A stretch of 64,000 nt of DNA from Balaenoptera acutorostrata (Eukaryota > Chordata > Mammalia > Artiodactyla > Balaenopteridae): contig NC_080072.1 in the NCBI RefSeq assembly GCF_949987535.1, positions 55,620,356-55,684,355 of the forward strand, given 5' to 3'. Below the pieces are notes generated by a model. That model was not told the origin of the DNA and ran no database searches. It saw only the letters and a list, made by a program, of their open reading frames with translations. Shown one piece after another: positions 1 through 10,848 of this stretch. Every line of letters begins with the position of its first letter. Within the stretch, counting starts at the first letter, position 1. Both the position numbers and the translations under genes were made by a program.

Positions 1-379
1 TAATTAAGAAAACAAAAAGACTGCCCCTAAAAAGCAACTCTACTTTTCTAGCACGAAAACCATTCTCTGTGCTTTAAAAGGTCCTCTGGCACCCCAAAAC
101 TTAACTCCAAACCTTTCCCAACTTCAGACCAAGGACGAAATGGCCAACAAGTCCCCCTCTGCAAGTGCTGGCTGGGTTCGTGCAGCCCAGAGGGCTGAGA
201 AACAGAAGCCTATTAAAAATGTCATTCCAATTATTTCCCATCCCTCTAAGGCTGTTTATAGGAACCATTATTGAGTTTAATAGCATTTTAAATGCCAGGC
301 TCAGTGGGTGAAAGGTTAAAAGTGAAAACATGCTAATACACTAATGCAAAGAAGACCACTAAATTATGTAGGAGGGACC

Positions 380-420
<41 letters not shown>
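380..420. repeat. (AC)n microsatellite
   Basis: About 20 uninterrupted AC units. Confidence 0.98.
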
Positions 421-423
<3 letters not shown>

Positions 424-604
424 GTTTCATTGAACTTTTAACTCAAACAGGGCATCAAGCACAAAGGCAGTGACATTGAGTGTGCTTGTGTAGCCATTAC
501 AAAACTAAAACCGTTTCACATGCTGTGTTCTATTAGGGGCACATGAATCTGAGCTCCCAGTTGCAACTAGACCAAGGATGTCAGTAAACAGCTGCCTCCA
601 GCAA

Positions 605-740
605 AGTATCGTGGACTTGGACTCCAGTCCCACTTCTGCCGGGGGCGGGGATGGGGTGGGGGGAGCTGTGTGACCTCAGGCAAGGCACCGCACCTCTCTG
701 GGCCCCAGCCTTTCTCATCCATGAACAGCAACAACGATAA
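605..740 (+). mobile_element. MIR fragment
   Basis: Has GTGTGACCTCAGGCAAG and CACCTCTCTGGGCC in MIR order, interrupted by the G-run at 641-663. Confidence 0.55.
641..663 (+). other. Potential G-quadruplex
   Basis: Four G-runs of four to six separated by one or two bases. It lies inside the head of a MIR. Confidence 0.6.
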
Positions 741-741
741 C

Positions 742-890
742 GATGGTAAATGTTATCGAGGGCTTACTCAGTGCCAGGCATTGTTCTAAGTGCTTTATAG
801 AAATTATTTCATGCAATTTTCACAATGACCCTATGAGGCAGACACTCATAATAGTCCCATTTTACAGATAAGCATAGAAAGAATCAGGCC
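742..890 (-). mobile_element. MIR fragment
   Basis: Reverse MIR text: AGTGCCAGGCATTGTTCTAA, AATGACCCTATGAGGCAG, CCCATTTTACAGATAAG. It lies head to head with the MIR just before it. Confidence 0.75.
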
Positions 891-1690
891 AGCTGAGGTG
901 GTCAGAATGGATGTCCTCAAAGGTCCTCACTACCTTCAGCTCCAAAAGACTATCATTCCTGGTTCCGCTTACTGTCAACGCCAAAAACACAGCCTTATGC
1001 TGACAGCTTGCTAAGAGGTCTTCCCACATGTTTAAAATATATTACTGTTTCTGCATCTTGTGAAGACAAGGTCCAGGTGTCATCTGTATTCAATAGCGAG
1101 AAAACAAGGCCTCTCGAGTTAACCTGACAGCCTCAGACTCTGGGCCCACCTGGGCTTCCCAATGTCCCGATCTGCTCTCTTTCACTGCAAGCCAATATCT
1201 GAGCACCAAAGATAAGAGAGAAGAGATGTGATGAAGGCAGTCTCATGGCTTTCCTTGTAGGCGGTATTTGACCTTTGGTTTGGTTTATTGTTTATTTCTT
1301 GGCCACATTCACGTCCTGGTCCTTGGAAGGGGCTGCGTTGGAAGACTAGCCACCAAGGATAGGAGAGGGGAGGAGGCCCCGTGTTCACAGGCAGCCCTGC
1401 TCCAAACCACTCTGCCCCATGAACACCGCTTCTCCCACCTCGGGGCTGAAACACAGATTCCACGTGGGTGACATGTAACCCCCATGACTGACAGCAGGGA
1501 TGCTCATGCCTTCCTCCTCAGGAGCACAGGTAGAGCCAAATGACCTGTCCCCATCTCCCAGCCCAGCCTGCTCTCAGGAAGCCAAGCGATCTCCACTCAG
1601 AATTTCCCAAAATCGATTTTGCATCTTTCTGCCGAGGTGGTGAATAGAGAAATTTCAGTCAGACAGGAAAACACTTAAAAGTCACACCCA

Positions 1691-1970
1691 GGGCTTCCCT
1701 GGTGGCGCAGTGGTTGAGAATCTGCCTGCCAATGCAGGGGGCACGGGTTCGAGCCCTGGTCTGGGAAGATCCCACATGCCTCGGAGCAACTAGGCCCGTG
1801 AGCCACAATTACTGAGCCTGCGCGTCTGGAGCCTGTGCTCCACAGCAAGAGCGGCCCGCACACCACGATGAAGAATGGCCCCTGCTTGCCACAACTAGAG
1901 AAAGCCCTCGCACAGAAACGAAGACCCAACACAGCCATAAATAAATAAATAAAAATTAAAAAAAAAAAAA
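1691..1970 (+). mobile_element. CHR-type tRNA-derived SINE, copy 1
   Basis: Begins GGGCTTCCCTGGTGGCGCAG with A box (TGGCGCAGTGGTT) and B box (GGGTTCGAGCCC) of an RNA polymerase III promoter, and ends in an (AAAT)n/poly-A tail. It is flanked by an imperfect duplication GTCACACCCA / GTCATGCCCA. At 280 bp, it is the shortest copy here. Confidence 0.9.
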
Positions 1971-3506
1971 GTCATGCCCAATTGGTGAGGAAGGGTTTTT
2001 TAAAAAAAATAAAACAGTCTTTTAGCCCTTCTCACCTGGAGTGTTTGCCTCCTGAGTCCGGCTGGTCACCTGCACACACCTTTTTATGGCCGGGACTCGA
2101 TGGACGTGGTTTGCAGCCCCTCTGTCACTCAATAAAAGGCAGATACAGCTGAGACAAAGATGCTTTTCACGCTTGCTTTCTGAAATTCTCCATCTGGATT
2201 ACCAGGGCCTGGTGGGGAGGCCCAAGTGCTTACAGCCAGGGGCACGGTTCTGACAGGACCTTCTGTGTGACTTTTAGCAATGCCTAGAGATTCCGTTTTC
2301 TCACTTGAAAAACTGTCTTGTTATAAGAACTCGGCAAAGCTACTCAGACACACACCCACAGATTCTCTACAAGCTCGTGTTCACCATGCTGAGAAGACTC
2401 ACTATTAACAGTCACGATCATAGTTTTATATCGGATTAAAAAATGACACTGTATATCGTTGAGAAAAACCCATAATTGGAGCAGCCATGATAAAATGATA
2501 GTAATTGCTTTAGCACATTCATCAGTTCCAAGGTCTAAACTTTATATTGGAATCAAGAGGAATTTAGAAAGGGTCACTTACAGAGTTTTAAAAACTTTGA
2601 AGTTGAGCTTTTTATAAAAGATACATATGAAGACGGAATTTGAAGTTAATCCAGTACTAAAACACGGGAGGTGGTCTAGGGACAGCTCTTCCCCACCTCC
2701 TTTACAGCTACAGAATAATTAGAACCTTAAGAAGACTACATGTTTATGCAATCTATGCCTAGATAGATTGAACTTGACCCACGATGTGCCTTACAGATAG
2801 CTTTAGATAAAATACATACATTCCGTGTAATAAATATATTTCTTCTCCTAATATATATACACTCTCATCTGCTCCCTTAAAAAAGAGCTCTGGGTCAATA
2901 TTTCAAATACTCTTACTTGATTATACATTTCACTCCCCTTTGCCCCCAACCCCAATAGCATTCCCCTTATTTGGGTGGCTCAGCACACTCATAAACCATT
3001 CCTCACGGAAGCTAAAAACTAAATAAAAACATAGAAGTGCTTGCTCATTAAAAATAAAAAAAAATAATAAAGAAGTGTTCACACAAAAAAACTTTTTAGA
3101 ATATCAATGTTCTTAAAATGGGTTTTTCTTGCACTGCAGGCACAGTTCAGATTTTTTGTGGATATGCTTAAATACACACGTGGGTCAGGACAAAATATTG
3201 TTACTTCGGGCAAAAGCCACCTGGTTCAGATGCAATATCATCTTTAAAATAAGTTAAAAATCAACACAGAAAAAAGAAAGGGTTTTAGAATGTAGAATTT
3301 TAGGCTCCAAGTGATTTTTGGAGGGTTAAGATTAAGTAACATTGATTGCAGAAAGGGAACCACTGAACCAATACATCACAGCATCTTCTGAGCTGCAGTT
3401 TCTAAAGAAGCTTTAGCTCCATAAGGCGGGAAGCACAAAGAGGGGGGCAATTCTAACCGGTACAGATGTGTCTGAGACAGCCAATCACTAATCATTGGCA
3501 ATCATC
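1971..3506. other. AT-rich intergenic DNA, no gene seen
   Basis: Between SINE copies 1 and 2. Single-copy and AT-rich, especially 2400-3350, with several AATAAA words. In human, UVRAG ends upstream of WNT11 in convergent orientation, so a UVRAG 3' UTR could lie here or left of the window, but I cannot recognise it. Confidence 0.4.
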
Positions 3507-3523
3507 AAGAGTGGCTGCCAGGG
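3507..3523. repeat. Left target-site duplication of SINE copy 2
   Basis: AAGAGTGGCTGCCAGGG, identical to 3807-3823. Confidence 0.95.
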
Positions 3524-3806
3524 GCTTCCCTGGTGGCGCAGTGATTAAGAACCTGCCTGCCAAGGCAGGGGACACGGGTTTGAGCCCTGGTCTGGGAAGA
3601 TCCCACATGCCGTGGAGCAGCTAAGCCCTTGCACCACAACTACTGAAGCCCACACGCCTAGAACCCGTGCTCCGCAAAGAGAGAAGCCACCGCAATGAGA
3701 AGCCCGCGCACCACAACTAAGAGTAGCCCCCGCTCACTGCAACTAAAGAAAGCCTGCGTGCAGCAACAGACCCAATGCAGCCAAGAAAAAAAAAAAAAAA
3801 AAAAAA
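3524..3806 (+). mobile_element. CHR-type tRNA-derived SINE, copy 2
   Basis: Same family as copy 1, with A and B boxes and a long pure poly-A tail. It is flanked by a perfect 17-bp duplication AAGAGTGGCTGCCAGGG at 3507-3523 and 3807-3823. The perfect duplication and pure tail suggest a recent insertion. Confidence 0.95.
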
Positions 3807-3823
3807 AAGAGTGGCTGCCAGGG
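3807..3823. repeat. Right target-site duplication of SINE copy 2
   Basis: AAGAGTGGCTGCCAGGG, identical to 3507-3523. Confidence 0.95.
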
Positions 3824-4717
3824 AGAACCATCCCCAAGGAACTCATGGCTTTTCCTCCTGTTTGGGGAAAGTGAAAGATTATTCAGGGGCCCTCAAGAGC
3901 CAGGGTAGCTGGAACAGGCAGGGCCCAGGTAGATTTGCCTTCACTTGCATATTTACAATTAGGGTAGGAAAGAGCAGGCAGACAGTGATCTGCTGCCACC
4001 ATTTTTAATTATTCTCCACCGTCTGGCAAGTTTCCTACTTAAAACATCAGCAGGTCCATCCCCACATCCTGACTGAAGAGCCAGGCACGTGGAGTAGAGC
4101 TTGCTAGAGAAATGAACTCGAGACAGCCAAGAGGCGTCCCCAGGGGCCACCAACTGGGCCTGTCAGCTGACGGCTGATTCACACAGGGAACCCACAGATT
4201 CCTCTCGTACTTGTGTCGGGTATATTAAGAGAGGCCCTAGCTCAGGCTATCCACCTCCGCCCATACTCAACCTGAGCAAATTAGGGCAAGAAGGCAAATA
4301 AATGAGTTTTTGCAGTAAGCCATTCCTCAGAAACTGAGGATGTGTGATCTCTGCTGTCCCGGTTTCTGCACACCCCTACCCCACTAAGAGGTGAGGGATT
4401 AGGTGACGGGTCCCAGCAATGGGCCTCTGTAACACCATCTAATATGAGGAAGAGCCTTACCTTCCACACTTGCAAGAAGCGGAGGCCAGGCCAGGAGCTC
4501 TGCTCTGCGCATCTTGAGTCCGAATCACCTCTTTCCTATTTTCACGGGACCTGCGTTATAACCCCACTCCGTGCTAGCATCCAGCCTATTTTGCATGAGT
4601 CTACAAAGACTTACAAGGACCACCTGCAGAAGGGCACGTGAGAAGAACTTAATGGATGATGATTTGATTCAGGTGAATTAAATCAAGGCCATCAAGGTGA
4701 ATGAAAAACACCCAGCA

Positions 4718-4743
4718 CAAACAGGGACAAATATCCCTGTTTG
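4718..4743. repeat. Perfect 10-bp inverted repeat
   Basis: CAAACAGGGA and TCCCTGTTTG around the loop CAAATA. Confidence 0.85.
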
Positions 4744-5004
4744 TCAGCAAATAATATTCACAAGGGGATGTTCCAAATCGTCTTCAAAGTGGAGAAGGAA
4801 AATAACAACATAAAAGGCAAGATTTCCCAGAAAATGTACAGATAAACAGAAAATACAAATCTAACCCCAATGGCACTGCTTGAAGTAAACACTACCCACG
4901 CTTCACCACAAAATTACCCCTAAACCGAATAAACACAGCCTAGGCAAACGCTGATATCTAGGTTACATGCTATATTCCAATATACTTTCTCCCTCTCTTT
5001 CTCT

Positions 5005-5005
<1 letters not shown>

Positions 5006-5062
<57 letters not shown>

Positions 5063-5067
5063 ACACT
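5006..5067. repeat. (CA)n microsatellite
   Basis: About 30 CA units with one AA interruption near 5055, preceded by a CT-rich stretch. Confidence 0.98.
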
Positions 5068-5637
5068 CAGATAGTACTAACTATATATGTTAGTACAAAA
5101 TCTCATTTTACTAGTTGAAAGTGGTATTTTTAAATGACATCTTAAAATGTGTGGTGCTTTCTCTCTGCCCAGGAGGCCAGCCTCCATCACAGCCTCTCAG
5201 CACCCCAGGAGGCTGCCTGTGACCTCACACAGGTGAAGGCAGCCCAGGAAGAAAGCCAAACCTCAGAGGGAGAGGCCAGACCGAGTCTGAACTCACAGCG
5301 GGTCTTCAGAGGTGACGAGAGGCGGCAGGCACCCGCATCCGATGCTCAGCGTGCAGCCCCACCCTCGCCTGCTGATGAATCCAGGCCTTGGAGTAAGAGC
5401 CAGGGGCCAGGTGTGCCCCAAGAAATGAAAATTCCCTAGCTGAATTCAACACTGCTCTCACTGACATGGAGCAGGGACAAAGGAGACCAGATGGACAAAT
5501 GAAGAAGCCTTCCTGCTGAGGGAAATCCAAGTGACGTCAGGGCCTGGGCCCAAAGAAAGGAACCCCAGAAATCCCGAGGGAGAGAAACGGCAGGAGAAGT
5601 GATTCCTCCTGGGTGTGTGGGCATATTAAAGGCTACA

Positions 5638-5987
5638 GGGCCTTCCCTGGTGGCGCAGTGGTTACGAATCCGCCTGCCAACGCAGGGGACACGGGTTCGA
5701 GCCCTGGTCCAGGAAGATCCCACATGCCACGGAGCAACTAAGCCCATGCGCCACAACTACTGAGCGTGCGCTCTAGAGCCCGCGAGCCACAACTACTGAG
5801 CCCGCGTGCCACAACTACTGAAGCCCGCGCACCCTAGAGCCCGTGCTCCACAATAGGAGAAGCCACCGCAATGAGAAGCCTGCGCACCGCAACAAAGAGT
5901 AGCCCCCGCTCACCGCAACTAGAGAAAGCCCGCGCGCAGCAATGAAGACCCAACACAGCCAAAAAAATAAAATAAAATAAAATAAAT

Positions 5988-6018
<31 letters not shown>

Positions 6019-6060
6019 TGAGTGATTCTGTAATTGTGGGAGACATTTAAAAAAAAAAAA
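5638..6060 (+). mobile_element. CHR-type SINE, copy 3, expanded and with an extra 3' segment
   Basis: Same head as the other copies. The middle holds a ~30-bp unit containing CCACAACTACTGA three times (about 5750-5830). An A-rich (AAAAT)n tail ends near 6018, followed by about 30 unique bases (6019-6048), then a second poly-A (6049-6062) and GCTACAG, which also precedes the element (5632-5638). The extra segment therefore seems to lie inside the duplication. Confidence 0.85.
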
Positions 6061-6061
6061 A

Positions 6062-7030
6062 AGCTACAGAACTTGCAACACAGCAGGTAGGGCCAGAGTC
6101 ACGTGACAGACGTGGTTTAGTTTTAGCAAAACATCAGCCACTACATTAGGTTTAATATTGCTGATATGAATTTAATTGGCTTTGTAGTTTTGTGTGGTTT
6201 TAATCTGTAAACTTGTTTTGGTTTTATAGTTGTAAGAGAGCTATAAACGTTATATTCAGGTTTTTGTTTGTAAAGTGTTCTGAGAGTAAAAATGGGAGGG
6301 TGGAGCCATCTATGCTGAAGAATTTTTCCTTCTGGTTGTTCAACACCACCACCCCCAACCTCCCAAGAAACAGGCTTGACTTTAGGATTGGGCCATACCC
6401 GCCCATCCCTGAGATAGGAGATAGGATAGGGCATTCACCTGCCCCCAACCTTGACCTTTGTTCTAGATTCTTGAGTGCCCGCTGTAGCCAGCCCTTTCTT
6501 CTAGACACTGTCCCTCCCTACCATTTCCATGGATGCCTTTAATCCCTTGGTTTCCGTCTCCCTTGGGCTCCACCTCTTCTTCTGCTCACCCTCTGGAGGG
6601 CCTGGGCAAGAAGGAAGGGGGATTTGCATCCTGCTGGCAGAGCATCCACCAGACAGCCTGATCTTTGCAGTGCCCAGATGGGGCCCCTCCTAACATTGCT
6701 GTGCCAATGTCTCTCGCTTCACCTTGGCCGTATTCCCAAATACCCCCTCTGTTTTCTGGCTTCAGTGTGGGCCAGGCCCCAGGAAGGGGTTGGAGAAGGG
6801 AAGAATCCTATGCTGGTACAGACTTGCTTAGGCAATATTATAAATGAAAATAGGCTTTCAATCTTAGGGGAGCTCCAGGAATTTTTAACCTTAAAAGAGT
6901 ACATACATCACTTTTTGTATGGGGTCACAGGTCTTATTAGGGATTTTGTACTTTAAGTGCAGTGGGAAATCTTTGAAGGGTCTTAAGCATGGAGGGTGAC
7001 ATGGTCTAGTACATGTTTTAAAAAGAATTC
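6062..7030. other. Intergenic DNA, no gene seen
   Basis: 6062-6930 matches no family I know. 6945-7030 has GTGGGAAATCTTTGAAGGGT and CATGGAGGGTGACATGGTCT, a weak reverse L2 match. Short open frames are no better than chance. Confidence 0.4.
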
Positions 7031-7034
7031 AGTG

Positions 7035-9105
7035 GGAGAAACTTCCTGTAATGGTGGCAGTATGAAGTAATTGCATGAACCTTCCTGCAGATAACAATTA
7101 TGAAATCTGGACAAAATTAAAAATATATATATTTACAGGCCCTGAGAAGTATCTCAAAACAGAAGCCAGGGGCGAGTTTACTCTTAAAAAACTACAATTG
7201 GTAGAGGTAAGAATCATGATGGTGCTCTCAAACCCCCACGGCTAGAGCAGGTGGAAAACCACAGCCTTACCACGTTTAGGTTGCAGAGAGTAGAGTTCAG
7301 AACTGAAAGAATAGGTGTAAATTTAAGGGGGAAATTCTGGAAGTGAGAGAATTTCAGAAGGCCTAAGACCCAAAATCTGAGCAAAAAGTCTGTCCAAATC
7401 TTTAGCCAAATGCTAGAGGGCCTTGTGAAAAAAACTAGGCAGGGACCAGAGAGGAAGCTACCCTTGAAAAACAGAGCTGCACTAGGCTGGGAAGATATGT
7501 GAATGTGCTGCTTTTAAAAAACTGAGTGAATTTCCCAACCTGTATGCAACACACGTAGCAGAAAGTTAAAACCTTACTGGCTTGAGGTGTCAGAGGACAG
7601 AGCCCAGGACTGACACAACAGCTGGAAATTTAGGAGAGAATCCATGGAAACAAGAGGATTACAGAAAAATGAGCACCAAAATCTAAATGTAAGCTGCCCA
7701 AATCCTTGGATGATTGCCAAATTACAGAGGTGCAGGGAGACACCTAGGAGCCAGACTTAAAAAAAAAAAAAAAGCAGCAGCTGGAATCTGTAGGAACTGA
7801 GCAGAGAGATCTTCCACTGCACACTGTGGAAGAGACAGAGTTTGCAGGAAACAGGAAAACGTGATTCTTACTCGGGGAGGAAAAAAAGGCAAACTAACAA
7901 GTGATTCTGAATGGGGCATAGATGTTGGATTTAGCAAACAGATTTCATGGCAGATTTTATACATACAAAGAAGAAGAATGTGTTCAGAGATTTAAAGAAA
8001 AAAGTGGTTTTAATTAGGGAAGAGAAAGGGAATCTCAACAGAGAAATGGAAATTATATATTTTAAAAAACTAAATGGAAATTACAAAGCTGAAAAGTACA
8101 ATCATTGAAATGAAAAATTCACTGGCTGAGCTCAACAATAGATTGGAGAGGCAGAAAAAAAGAACTACTGACCCTGAAGATAGACTAACACAACTCAATT
8201 TGAAAAGGGGGAAAAAAAAAAAACTGAAGAAAAATGAACAGAGCTTTGGAGACCTGAGGGATAACATCAAGAAGTCCAAAATTTGTGTAACTGGAGAGAC
8301 AGAAGGAGAGGAGAGAGCAATAAAAAGGTGTTAAAAGGTATTTGAATACAAACTAGCCAAAAACTCCCCAAATTTGGTGAAAAACTAACTTCAAGAGCTA
8401 AGAATCTCAAATCCCAGACAGCAAAACACAAGGAAAACCACTTCTAGGCATATAATAGCCAAACTCATGAAAGTCAAAGATAAAGAGAAAATCTTGAAAA
8501 CAGACATTAAAAAAAAAAAAAAGATACCATACATAAAGAAGAACAATGATACAACTAATGGCTGATTTCTCATCAGAAACGATGGAGGTCAGAAGAACAA
8601 CACATTCAAAGTGCTGAAAGAAAAAATTATCACCAATAATTCTATATGTAGCAAACTATAATAAGACATTTAAGATAAATAATTAAGGAGATAATTTATC
8701 ACCAGGAGTCCTTCATGACAAGAAATGCTAAAGGAAATTTTTCAGGCTAAAGGGAAAGAAGAAAACTGGAATTAGTAAATATGTGGGTCAGTTAAAAGAT
8801 TACATATGTATTTTGGGAGGTTATAAAGTAAACACATAAAATTGACGACAATAGCATTAAGGACAGTGGGGGTGGTAGATAAATGGAAATATATTATTGC
8901 AACATTCCCAAATTTTACCTAAAGTAATTCATTAACTCTAAGTAGACTCATAAAGATATGCATATGTATACATATCACATACATAGGATCATAAGGAAGA
9001 TACATATTGTAATCTCTAGAGCAACCACTAAAAGTTGTGTAAAGAGAGATAGCTAGAAAGCCAATAAAAATGGAATAAAATGGAATATTTTAAAAATATA
9101 TGATT
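7035..9105 (+). mobile_element. Old L1 fragment, left part (ORF1 and inter-ORF region)
   Basis: Diverged L1M-type sequence. 8074-8334 still reads as a coiled-coil piece of ORF1 and the stretch from 8950 to 9105 matches the region just before ORF2. The right part resumes at 15030, so this is the same element split by the younger L1. The left limit is approximate. Confidence 0.75.
9096..9105. repeat. Left target-site duplication of the young L1
   Basis: ATATATGATT, repeated at 15020-15029, right after the degraded A/TA tail. It is part of the host old-L1 sequence. Confidence 0.8.
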
Positions 9106-9905
9106 GGCATTTTGGGGAGACTCTGCTGAAGTTTAGATGATGCTTCTTTAGTGGCTGATGATGATTTAGATATTTTCAGTTTAAAGTAATTTTCATACCA
9201 CTTCAGTGGACTATGAATTCCAATATTTCCCCCATCTGAAATTTCTCTAAAAGTTTCACAACAAGTTGCTGGATAGATGGCTGTAGAGAGAAGACTTGGG
9301 TTGGAAGTAAGGAGGTTTAAAACCCAAATTGATGAGAGTTCCTTCAGTGTCAAATGGAAGAAGTTCTCCAACCTGAGGCTTTACCAAACTCCAGATCATT
9401 ACCAGCCGTGTGGCTGACAGAGTCTTGGTGTTCCAGACCTGGGTGTCAGGCCTGAGCCTCTGAGGTGGAGAGCCGAGTTCAGGACACTGGACCACCAGAG
9501 ACCTCCCGGCCCCATGTAATATCAATAGGCGAGAGCTCTCCCAGAGATCTCCATCTCAATGCTAAGACCCAGCTCCACTCAACGACCAACAAAATCCAGT
9601 GCTGGACACCCCATGCCAAACAACTAGCAAGACAGCAACACAACCCCACCCATTAGCAGAGAGGCTGCCTAAAATCATAATAAGGTCACAGGCACCCGAA
9701 AACACACCACCGGACGTGGTCCTGCCCACCAGAAAGACAAGATCCAGCTTCATCCACCAGAACACAGGCACCAGTCCCCTCCACCAGGAAGCCTACACAA
9801 CCCACTGAACCAACCTTAGCCACTAGGGGCAGACACCAAAAACAAGGGGAACTACGAACCTGCAGTCTGCGAAAAGGAGACCCCAAACACAGTAAGTTAA
9901 GCAAA

Positions 9906-10790
9906 ATGATAAGACAGAGAAACACACAGCAGATGAAGGAGCAAGGTAAAAACCCACCAGACCAAACAAATGAAGAGGAAATAGGCAGTCTACCTGAAAA
10001 AGAACTCAGGGTAATGATAGTAAAGATGATCCAAAATTTTGGAAATAGAATGGAGAAAATACAAGAAACGTTTAAGAAGGACCTAGAAGAACTAAAGAGC
10101 AAACAAACAATGATGAACAACACAATAAATGAACTTTAAAATTCTCTAGAAGGAATCAATAGCAGAATAACTGAGGCAGAAGAACGGATAAGTGACCTCG
10201 AAGATAGAATAGTGGAAATAACTACCGCAGAGCAGAATAAAGAAAAAAGAATGAAAAGAATTGAGGACAGTTTCAGAGACCTCTAGGACAACATTAAATG
10301 CACCACCATTCGAATTATAAGGGTCCCAGAAGAAGAAGAGAAAAAGAAAGGGACTGAGAAAATCTTTGAAGAGATTATAGTTGAAAATATGGGAAAGGAA
10401 ATAGTCAGTCAAGTCCAGGAAGCGCAGAGAGTCCCATACAGTATAAATCCAAGGAGAAACACGCCAAGACACATATTAATCAAACTATCAAAAATTAAAT
10501 ACAAAGAAAAAATATTAAAAGCAGCAAGGGAAAAGCAACAAATAACATACAAGGGAATCCACATAAGGTTAACAGCTGATCTTTCAGCAGAAACTCTGCA
10601 AGCCAGAAGGGAGTGCCAGGACATATTTAAAATGACGAAAGGGAAAAACCTATAACCAAGATTACTCAACCCAGCAAGGATCTCATTCAGATTCAATGGA
10701 GAAATTAAAACCTTTACAGACAAGCAAAAGTTAAGAGAATTCAGCACCACCAAACCAGCTTTACAACAAATGCTAAAGGAACTTCTCTAG
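9906..10790 (+). pseudogene. L1 ORF1 with three in-frame stops
   Basis: Codes for the RNA-binding chaperone of L1. From ATG 9906 to the final TAG at 10788 the frame is unbroken (295 codons), but it has stops at 10137 (TAA), 10284 (TAG) and 10653 (TAA). The coiled-coil-like N-terminal part and the later RRM/CTD-like region (for example RRECQDIFKM) can still be read. No indels are seen, which suggests fairly recent decay. Confidence 0.85.
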
Positions 10791-10848
10791 GCAGGAAACA
10801 CAAGAGAAGGAAAAGACCTACAATAACAAACCCAAAACAATTAAGAAA

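Noticed and set aside
5006..5067. Regular repeats that could suggest an array
   Set aside because: Simple CA microsatellite; there are no spacers, and CRISPR arrays do not occur in mammalian genomes.
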